A stretch of 33,515 nt of DNA, from the IMG/VR virus record IMGVR_UViG_3300021373_000840, positions 1 through 33,515 of that record; one strand, 5' to 3'. The notes beneath the pieces are model-generated. The model was not told where the DNA came from, did no database searches, and worked only from the letters and a program-made list of their open reading frames with translations. Positions within the stretch are counted from its first letter, which is position 1, and every line of letters starts with the position of its first letter. Shown in pieces: positions 28,334-33,515 of the stretch. Source of the stretch: a virus. The position numbers and the translations under genes are program-made.

Positions 28334-30007
28334 ATGAAAACATTCCAAGATTTCGGCATTGACATCGGCAACAAATCATCCGGTAAAATAAAAACCAAAT
28401 GCCCACAATGCAGCGCCACAAGAAAAAACAAAAGCGATAAATGTTTGTCTATTGATATTGACAAAGGTTTATTTAATTGTCATAATTGTGGATGGTCAGG
28501 CACAACTAAATTTGAAAAGAAAAAAGAGTTTATTCGCCCTGAAAAAATAAAAGTTAATCTTACAGAGCGCATAATAAAATGGTTTTCTGATCGTGGTATT
28601 TCTGAACCAACTTTAATACATTGGAAGATTGGCGAATCACTAGAATATTTTCCACAAGTAGGAAAAAAACGTCGTGCTATAAATTTCAATTACTATCGTG
28701 AAAATGATTTAATTAATATTAAATATCGTGATGGTCAAAAGAATTTTAAAATGGTTTCAGGTGCTGAACTCATTTTCTATGGTCTTGACAATATAAAAAC
28801 AATGGATAAAATTTATATCGTTGAAGGCGAAATTGATGCGTTGTCACTTCATGAAGCAGGCATTTATTCGGTTTGTTCTGTTCCAAATGGCGCATCAAAA
28901 GGGAATCAACGTTTGGAATATTTAGACAATTGTTTTGAGTATTTCAAAGACAAAAAAGAAATTGTTTTGTGTACTGATAATGATTCGCCTGGCATACAAC
29001 TGCGCAAAGAACTTGCTAGGCGTTTTGGTGCTTATCGTTGTAAATACGTTGATTTTGGCGATTATAAAGACGCTAACGAAATATTAGTCACAAAAGGTGC
29101 TGAAACGTTACGAAACGTTATTAAAACGGCTAAAAACTTCCCATTGGAAGGCGTGCTAAATATTGAAAACATTTGGCAAAGCGTTTTAAACTATAATGAA
29201 AACGGCGTAAAGAACTATTCAATTGGTCTTCCTAATGCAGATAATTATTTTAAAATGTCTTTTGGTGAATGGTCAGTTGTGACTGGGATTCCTAATTCAG
29301 GAAAATCTGATGTTATGGACCAAGTATGTTGTAATCTAGCCTTGAAATATGATATGCGTTGCGCTATGTTTGCACCTGAATCATTTCCTTATGAAGGCCA
29401 TATAAAAAGAATATCAAATAAATTAAATGAAACAAATTGTAATAATGAGCAACTAAATCAAACAAAAGATTTTATTCAAGATCATTTCTTTTGGGTTAAA
29501 ATAGATTTAGAAAATTTAACGCTTAAAGGCATACTAAATGCATTTCGTGAATTGGTATTTCAAAAGGGTATTAATGTTTTTGTCATTGATCCTTGGAATA
29601 TGTTAGACCATTCAGCACAACGTGATCATTCATATATTGGGCGCTCATTGTCAGAGATAACCCAGTTCTGCCAACAAACAAATACCCATTTATTTTTAGT
29701 GGCGCATCCTAGAAAAATAGAATCAGAAAATGGAACGTACAAAAAACCAACGTTGTATGATATAAGCGGCTCTGCTGATTTTTTTAACAAAGCCTATAAT
29801 GGTTTGATTGTTTATCGTTGTATTGGTCAACGTACTAAATATGAATCTGACATTGTAAAAATATATATTGAGAAAGTCAAACGAAAAGAAAACGGCCAAC
29901 TTGGCGAATTTGATATTGCACCTGATTTTAAAAATGGCGGTATTTATAAAGATGTTGATTTAGAAACTAAAAAATTTGAAGTTATAAAAGATAATTTACC
30001 TTTTTGA
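28334..30007 (+). CDS. Primase-helicase, T7 gp4-like
   Basis: This 557-residue fusion enzyme unwinds DNA and makes primers at the fork. The N-terminal zinc ribbon uses C23-x2-C26 and C49-x2-C52. The TOPRIM primase core shows YIVEGEIDALS with E164 and CTDNDSPG with D215/D217. The RecA-like helicase domain begins near 295 with the DnaB-type lead-in SIGLPNADNYF, the Walker A motif GIPNSGKS at 318-325, a Walker B-like INVFVIDPWNML around 417-428, HLFLVAHPRK near 453 and an arginine-rich tail. Length is typical of gp4-like proteins. The product ends in DNLPF, close to the SSB-tip type of terminus. Confidence 0.92.
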   Translation: MKTFQDFGIDIGNKSSGKIKTKCPQCSATRKNKSDKCLSIDIDKGLFNCHNCGWSGTTKFEKKKEFIRPEKIKVNLTERIIKWFSDRGISEPTLIHWKIGESLEYFPQVGKKRRAINFNYYRENDLINIKYRDGQKNFKMVSGAELIFYGLDNIKTMDKIYIVEGEIDALSLHEAGIYSVCSVPNGASKGNQRLEYLDNCFEYFKDKKEIVLCTDNDSPGIQLRKELARRFGAYRCKYVDFGDYKDANEILVTKGAETLRNVIKTAKNFPLEGVLNIENIWQSVLNYNENGVKNYSIGLPNADNYFKMSFGEWSVVTGIPNSGKSDVMDQVCCNLALKYDMRCAMFAPESFPYEGHIKRISNKLNETNCNNEQLNQTKDFIQDHFFWVKIDLENLTLKGILNAFRELVFQKGINVFVIDPWNMLDHSAQRDHSYIGRSLSEITQFCQQTNTHLFLVAHPRKIESENGTYKKPTLYDISGSADFFNKAYNGLIVYRCIGQRTKYESDIVKIYIEKVKRKENGQLGEFDIAPDFKNGGIYKDVDLETKKFEVIKDNLPF

Positions 30008-30009
30008 TT

Positions 30010-30234
30010 ATGGCAAAAGCATTACATCCAACATATAAACACCGAATCGCAATTCAATGGTGTATAAAAAATGATATAAAAGTCTATGTAAACCCAACTA
30101 AAAGAGGTTTAAAAGTAGAAATAAATAACAGAGGCAAACGTATTATTTCACCACAAACATACACTAAAACAGAAGCCAATAATAAATGTTGGGAATTATA
30201 TTTGTATATTTACAAAAAATATTTTAAGCTATGA
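30010..30234 (+). CDS. Small basic hypothetical protein, 74 residues
   Basis: From ATG 30010 the protein has 74 residues: a short helix (ALHPTYKHRIAIQWCIKN), a beta-rich middle (IKVYVNPTKRGLKVEINNRGKRI) and a C-terminal helix ending NNKCWELYLYIYKKYF. Net charge is strongly positive. It recalls small nucleic-acid-binding folds, but I recognise no family. A longer start (TTG 30004) overlaps the primase stop and is less likely than ATG. The end of the gene contains the TATATTTACAAAAA box for the next gene. Confidence 0.55.
   Translation: MAKALHPTYKHRIAIQWCIKNDIKVYVNPTKRGLKVEINNRGKRIISPQTYTKTEANNKCWELYLYIYKKYFKL
30205..30218 (+). promoter_or_regulatory. Promoter-like box TATATTTACAAAAA inside the 30010 gene
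   Basis: TAnnTTTA at 30205-30212 with CAAAAA lies 12 bases before the ATG at 30231. It is identical to the copies at 1632 and 16459; position inside a coding end makes chance conservation less likely. Confidence 0.4.
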
Positions 30235-30416
30235 GATTTAACTTTAATACAGTCATTTATCCTATCTATGGGATTCTTTTAGGAATTAATTATTGGAATA
30301 CTAAAATGGATCACGTTACTACAGAATCACCACTTGAAGAAGGTGAAGAAAACTGCCTTGAAATACATTTCTTTTTTATTGGCATTACTTTTATTTGGTA
30401 CACCGACAAAAAATAA
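30231..30416 (+). CDS. Small membrane-type hypothetical protein, 61 residues
   Basis: This protein has two hydrophobic stretches (TVIYPIYGILLGINYW, about 7-22, and IHFFFIGITFIWYT, about 45-58) separated by an acidic loop (ESPLEEGEEN). It is likely a small inner-membrane protein with both ends in the cytoplasm or a peripheral one. I do not recognise the family with certainty, though proteins of similar look recur in phage genomes. It starts within the stop of the preceding gene (ATGA, 30231-30234). Confidence 0.55.
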   Translation: MRFNFNTVIYPIYGILLGINYWNTKMDHVTTESPLEEGEENCLEIHFFFIGITFIWYTDKK

Positions 30417-30438
30417 GTTTTCGTAAAGTTTTCGTAAA
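30417..30438. repeat. Tandem 11-bp repeat GTTTTCGTAAA x 2
   Basis: Two exact copies (30417-30427 and 30428-30438) start at the stop codon end of the 30231 gene, about 35-50 bases upstream of the early promoter at 30472-30494. The place is suited to an operator, but no binding protein is identified. Confidence 0.75.
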
Positions 30439-30471
30439 AAATAAAAAAAAACTTTCATTTTTGTTTAGTAA

Positions 30472-30494
30472 TTGAAAAAATTGTTTTACTTTTG
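30472..30494 (+). promoter_or_regulatory. Early promoter: TTG-12-TACTTTTG
   Basis: TTG (30472-30474) and TACTTTTG (30487-30494), spaced by 12, repeat the arrangement seen at 22796-22818. The leader AAACAAACCAATAAA (30507-30521) before the next ATG resembles that of the genes at 3719 and 3953. Confidence 0.55.
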
Positions 30495-30530
30495 GAGTAT
30501 AATAATAAACAAACCAATAAAACAAAAGAA

Positions 30531-30698
30531 ATGAACTATCAAAAATTTACGCAGCAAGTTAAAATGTACGGAATGATAAACAACGTAGATTCAGTTATAA
30601 CATCTGATGACGCTAAATTTGCTTACATAACCTACACAAACTTTAACGTAACAGTTAATGAGGCTATTAAATTAACATTAGAACTTAAAACAAAATAA
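30531..30698 (+). CDS. Small hypothetical protein, 55 residues
   Basis: ATG 30531 gives a 55-residue protein; the frame extends further upstream only through the leader and promoter, so earlier starts are rejected. The N-terminus (YQKFTQQVKMYGMINNVD) and the D-D-A-K-F-A-Y-I-T-Y-T-N-F-N-V-T strand, followed by a helix (NEAIKLTLELK), give a small alpha-beta fold. Not recognised. The shared leader with 3719 and 3953 suggests a common expression programme with the small-gene cassette. Confidence 0.55.
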   Translation: MNYQKFTQQVKMYGMINNVDSVITSDDAKFAYITYTNFNVTVNEAIKLTLELKTK

Positions 30699-30705
30699 AA
30701 ACAAA

Positions 30706-30864
30706 ATGGAAAACACAGTAACAATTGAAAAAGTAGGTAAACAATATTTTTGTAAAAATTATCAAGCGTTTAACAATATAAACGATACTTGGTTTCATCA
30801 CGAAAATATTAAAGACATAAAAAAATATTATGTTGATAAAGGTTATAAGGTAAAAATTTTATAA
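30706..30864 (+). CDS. Small hypothetical protein, 52 residues
   Basis: ATG 30706 to TAA 30862-30864 encodes 52 residues with a beta-hairpin start (TVTIEKVGKQYFCKNY), an aromatic centre (INDTWFHHEN) and a closing helix-strand (IKDIKKYYVDKGYKVKIL). I do not recognise it. It lies seven bases after its neighbour and directly before a terminator, so it closes the short transcript started at 30494. Confidence 0.55.
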   Translation: MENTVTIEKVGKQYFCKNYQAFNNINDTWFHHENIKDIKKYYVDKGYKVKIL

Positions 30865-30883
30865 CATATTAAATTTATAATTC

Positions 30884-30910
30884 AAACCCTTCAGAAATGA
30901 GGGGTTTTTT
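30884..30910 (+). terminator. Rho-independent terminator before the packaging genes
   Basis: AAACCCTTC (30884-30892) pairs with GAGGGGTTT (30899-30907, one G-U) around AGAAAT, with more T following. It ends the early region. Confidence 0.88.
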
Positions 30911-30929
30911 TATATCACTTATTTTTAAT

Positions 30930-30937
30930 TAACTTTG
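30930..30937 (+). promoter_or_regulatory. Promoter -7 box TAACTTTG directly before the terminase genes
   Basis: TAACTTTG matches TAnnTTTG and ends four bases before the ATG at 30942, so the packaging transcript may be leaderless. It sits behind the terminator at 30884-30910. Confidence 0.5.
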
Positions 30938-30941
30938 TACT

Positions 30942-31292
30942 ATGGCAACGAAAACCAACATATTAAAAAAGAATTTATTAGAAGCATTGGAAAAATCATT
31001 GGGGATAGTAACAACCGCTTGTAAAAAAGTTGGATGCAATCGTTCAACATATTATAAATATTATAATAGTGATCAAAAGTTTCGTGATGCAGTTGATGAA
31101 CTTCAAAACCTTACATTGGATGTTGTTGAATCTGAACTGCATAAGCAAATAAAAGAAGGTAACACAACTGCAACAATATTCTATTTAAAAACCAAAGGCA
31201 AAAAACGTGGCTTTGTTGAGCGTCAAGAAATCCAAATGGAAGGCGGCATTGAATCTAAAATCATTGAATGGAATCCGGCAAAGGAACAATAA
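30942..31292 (+). CDS. Terminase small subunit (HTH type)
   Basis: The 116-residue protein has an N-terminal helix-turn-helix (LLEALEKSLGIVTTACKKVGCNRSTYYKYY split over 12-41; recognition helix around CNRSTYYKY), a linker with Q-K-F-R-D-A-V-D-E-L, then an E-x-E-L-H-K-Q-I-K-E-G-N-T-T-A-T-I-F-Y-L-K-T-K-G oligomerisation region typical of small terminase subunits. It would recognise the packaging site and feed DNA to the large subunit. The gene overlaps the start of the large subunit by 25 bases. Confidence 0.85.
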   Translation: MATKTNILKKNLLEALEKSLGIVTTACKKVGCNRSTYYKYYNSDQKFRDAVDELQNLTLDVVESELHKQIKEGNTTATIFYLKTKGKKRGFVERQEIQMEGGIESKIIEWNPAKEQ

Positions 31293-32446
31293 AAGAGTTT
31301 TGCAATATCCAATTTTATCAAACGCTTAATTCTAAAGCTAGAATAAAAGTTCATCAGGGCGGAACGCGTTCGGGAAAAACTTATGCTATTTGCCAATATC
31401 TTATTTATCGTTTAACAACTACTAAAACACCTTTGACAATATCAATTGTCAGAAAAACATTACCTGCCTTAAAACGTTCTGTATTGCGTGATTTTATATC
31501 TATTGCCACAAAATTAGGGGTGTATTATAAAGGTGAACATAACAAAGCTGAAAACGTTTTTCGTTACAATGGTTCAATGGTCCAGTTTATATCAACTGAT
31601 GATCCGCAGAAAATTAGAGGTGCAAAGCACGACATTTGTTTTTTAAATGAAAGCAATGAATTAAACTTTGAAGATTTCCGACAGTTAAATATGCGTACTG
31701 TTGGCGAAGTTATTATTGACTTTAATCCTTCTGATCCGGTGCATTGGCTTTACAATGAAGTTATTGAACGTGATGATTGTGATTTGTTTATAACTACTTA
31801 CAAAGATAATAAGTTCCTGCCATCTGAATTAATTAAAGAAATTGAACGCATTAGGGAACGTGATCCTGATTATTGGCGCGTTTATGGTGAAGGCCAAAGA
31901 GCGCAATTTTCACAACGTCAAATCTTTACTAATTGGAAATATATTCCATTAGCTGATTTTCCACAATTTGATGAAACTGTTATTGGTATTGACTTTGGAT
32001 TTACAAATGATCCTTGTGCAATATTAGAAGTAGGTAAAATAAAAGATAAATTATACGTTAATGAACTAATGTATAAAAAAGCAATGACAAATCGAGATAT
32101 TGCAAACTATTTAAAAAATATTGGCAAAGCTGATGTCTTATGTTTCTGCGATTCCGCTGAACCAAAATCCGTCGTCGAATTGCGTCAAATGGGTATATTA
32201 GCTAAAGGCGCAGTAAAAGGCCCAGGATCAATTAACGCCGGTATTAGTTTAATAAAAGAGCATGAGGTATTTATATCTAACGAATCAACAAACCTTAAAC
32301 ACGAACAACACACATACTATTGGCAACAACTTAAAGATGAAACAATCATAAATAAACCATCCGATGCCAATAACCATTTATGCGATGCATTTCGATATGC
32401 AGTTTATTCTAAATTTAAAAACAGAACTGAATTTTTTGTTGTCTAA
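31268..32446 (+). CDS. Terminase large subunit (PBSX/SPP1-like)
   Basis: This 392-residue protein is the packaging motor and nuclease. The ATPase has Walker A G-G-T-R-S-G-K-T (31-38), a Walker B region ICFLNESNE with catalytic E127, and a motif III-like FNPSDPVHW (152-160). The RNase H-like nuclease shows IGIDFGFTND with D242, C-D-S-A-E-P-K with D295, and H-L-C-D-A-F-R-Y-A with D373. Architecture and size fit the PBSX-type group. Together with the small subunit it cuts concatemers into full capsids; the packaging mechanism (cos or headful) cannot be decided from the sequence alone. Confidence 0.95.
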   Translation: MESGKGTIKEFCNIQFYQTLNSKARIKVHQGGTRSGKTYAICQYLIYRLTTTKTPLTISIVRKTLPALKRSVLRDFISIATKLGVYYKGEHNKAENVFRYNGSMVQFISTDDPQKIRGAKHDICFLNESNELNFEDFRQLNMRTVGEVIIDFNPSDPVHWLYNEVIERDDCDLFITTYKDNKFLPSELIKEIERIRERDPDYWRVYGEGQRAQFSQRQIFTNWKYIPLADFPQFDETVIGIDFGFTNDPCAILEVGKIKDKLYVNELMYKKAMTNRDIANYLKNIGKADVLCFCDSAEPKSVVELRQMGILAKGAVKGPGSINAGISLIKEHEVFISNESTNLKHEQHTYYWQQLKDETIINKPSDANNHLCDAFRYAVYSKFKNRTEFFVV

Positions 32447-32465
32447 AAAACTATTTTAAATTTTG

Positions 32466-32480
32466 TATTTTTACAAAAAT
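32466..32480 (+). promoter_or_regulatory. Promoter-like box TATTTTTACAAAAA before the portal gene
   Basis: TAnnTTTA at 32466-32473 with CAAAAA lies about 25 bases before the ATG at 32499. Fifth copy of the late box. Confidence 0.5.
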
Positions 32481-32498
32481 TTTATATCTCAATAAAAT

Positions 32499-33515
32499 AT
32501 GGCTTCATTATACGATCGCTTGAAATCCTTAATTACAAAAAACTCACAACAAACGGCGGAACAATATAACCGCGCCATTTACAACTGGTTAGGCGATTCG
32601 ATCGTTTGGAATCCTGAAAATGATGATTCTTATATTACTGAAGGTTATCGCAAAAATGCAACGATATATTCGTTGATTAACCTTATAACAAAAGCTGCAA
32701 CTACAATACCTTTTCAAGTATATGAAAAGACTAATGAAAATGATTACAAGCGTTACAAGGCAATGACTTCAGGAACGTTTGATGCTTCTACAATACACAA
32801 AGCCAATATATTACAAAAGCGATCGTTAGTTGAATTACAAGATACAGAACTTCACAAATTATTAGAAAGACCAAATCCGGCGCAATCATACAACAGTTGG
32901 ATTAGTGAATTAATAGCCTTTGGTAAATTAACTGGGAATCGTTACATCTATGGTATTGGGCCTGATACCGGTGCAAATATTGGGAAATATACAGAACTTT
33001 ATGTAATGCCTTCACAAATTATGGAAATTGTTTCAGGTGGTATTATGAAACCCGTTTCTAAATATAAAATAGAATATAACGGAACTTATGAAATACCTGC
33101 AACAGAAATATGCCATATAAAAGATTTTAACCCTTATTATGATGGAACTGGATCGCATCTTTATGGTCAATCGCCATTGCGTGCCGGTTTACGTTCATTA
33201 ACAACTAACAATGAAGCCACACAAACGGGAGTTAAATATTTACAAAATCAAACGGCGCGTGGTCTTTTAATGAGTGATGAAGGCGATATAAATGAAGTTC
33301 AGGCACAACAACTAAAAGATAAATTCAGAAAACAATTCCAAGGATCAGATAATGCAGGGGATGTTATTATAACACCAAAAAAATTATCGTGGGTTAACTT
33401 TGGATTAAATGCTGCTGATGTTTCATTGATTGAACAATATAACGCATCTATAAAAGATTTGTGTAATATTTACAACGTACCGGTTCAATTGCTTAACAAT
33501 ACCGATTCTAGTTCT
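32499..33515 (+). CDS. Portal protein, N-terminal part (continues at 2-783)
   Basis: ATG 32499 opens a frame that stays open to the right edge (339 codons) and continues in the same frame at the left edge. The sequence is an HK97-type portal: N-terminal Y-D-R-L-K-S-L-I, T-I-Y-S-L-I-N-L-I-T-K-A near 55-66, PFQVYE, L-L-E-R-P-N-P near 120, G-N-R-Y-I-Y, I-C-H-I-K-D-F-N-P, the long helix region N-N-E-A-T-Q-T-G-V-K-Y-L-Q-N, and IKDLCNIYNVPVQLL at the junction. Full length is about 579 residues. It follows the terminase, as in nearly all HK97-like phages. Confidence 0.92.
   Translation, partial: MASLYDRLKSLITKNSQQTAEQYNRAIYNWLGDSIVWNPENDDSYITEGYRKNATIYSLINLITKAATTIPFQVYEKTNENDYKRYKAMTSGTFDASTIHKANILQKRSLVELQDTELHKLLERPNPAQSYNSWISELIAFGKLTGNRYIYGIGPDTGANIGKYTELYVMPSQIMEIVSGGIMKPVSKYKIEYNGTYEIPATEICHIKDFNPYYDGTGSHLYGQSPLRAGLRSLTTNNEATQTGVKYLQNQTARGLLMSDEGDINEVQAQQLKDKFRKQFQGSDNAGDVIITPKKLSWVNFGLNAADVSLIEQYNASIKDLCNIYNVPVQLLNNTDSSS
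33457..33515. repeat. Right copy of 59-bp terminal direct repeat
   Basis: Identical to bases 2-60; see the left copy. It marks the overlap at which the circular molecule was opened inside the portal gene. Confidence 0.9.

Noticed and set aside
30004-30009. TTG start at 30004 for the small basic protein
   Set aside because: ATG at 30010 is better and avoids overlap with the primase-helicase stop.
30492-30530. Longer form of the 30531 gene from a TTG at 30492
   Set aside because: The start would lie within the -7 promoter box and the added residues are the translated A-rich leader.
1-33515. Temperate lifestyle (integrase, excisionase, CI-like switch, attachment site)
   Set aside because: No recombinase, no divergent promoter pair and no minus-strand gene are visible; the single small HTH protein is not enough.
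1-33515. tRNA genes
   Set aside because: I saw no cloverleaf-like segment with a T-loop GTTCRA and matching acceptor stem in the gaps between genes, which are nearly all under 120 bases.

Overview
This window is a complete, or very nearly complete, genome of a small tailed phage of a Bacteroidetes host, most likely a member of Flavobacteriia. The last 59 bases (33457-33515) repeat bases 2-60, and the portal gene that starts at 32499 continues in frame from the right edge into the left edge. The molecule therefore closes into a circle of about 33,456 bp. Three things point to Bacteroidetes: very AT-rich DNA with hardly any Shine-Dalgarno sequences, many TAnnTTTG-like promoter boxes, and secreted proteins whose signal peptides end in Ala-Gln, as flavobacterial ones commonly do. 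Every credible gene is on the + strand. I see no integrase, no excisionase and no divergent lysogeny switch, so the phage is probably virulent. An HK97-fold capsid, tape-measure protein and tail-tube protein with a G/GT frameshift, and no sheath, indicate siphovirus morphology.

Layout, starting from packaging. 30942-32446: terminase small and large subunits. 32499 through the edge to 783: portal with an unusual C-terminal domain. 785-3530: Mu F-like head protein, prohead protease and major capsid protein, closed by a strong terminator. 3719-4987: a cassette of six small non-structural genes with its own promoter and terminators, ending in a PD-(D/E)XK nuclease; it splits the capsid gene from the connector genes. 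5074-7006: head-tail connector, head closure, tail completion and tail terminator proteins. 7008-9602: lysis and envelope cassette (membrane-anchored coiled coil, secreted thioredoxin-like protein, secreted beta-barrel-like protein, M15 endolysin, holin), followed by a tiny very basic protein. 9802-16442: adhesin region with three paralogous fibre genes and two paralogous small partner genes. 16500-22669: tail tube, frameshifted assembly chaperones, tape measure and a baseplate-type protein.

The early region (22841-30864) carries, in order, a small HTH protein, a Rad52/Erf-like annealing protein, an SSB-like protein, a RecE-like exonuclease, a stand-alone DnaA domain IV-like protein, a DUF3310 protein, a VRR-NUC nuclease, an HTH replication initiator with what look like iterons and an AT-rich unwinding region inside its own gene, a PAPS-reductase-like PP-loop protein overlapping another PD-(D/E)XK nuclease, and a T7-gp4-like primase-helicase. 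Small genes follow and lead back to the terminase.

Together these form a self-sufficient replication and recombination module, a packaging and morphogenesis module, and a host-envelope module. The parts least explained by standard phage biology are the small-gene cassette at 3.7-5.0 kb, the secreted proteins at 7.3-8.7 kb, a short R-V-x-A-D-G-G peptide module found four times in two proteins, the triplicated adhesins, and the PP-loop/nuclease gene pair.
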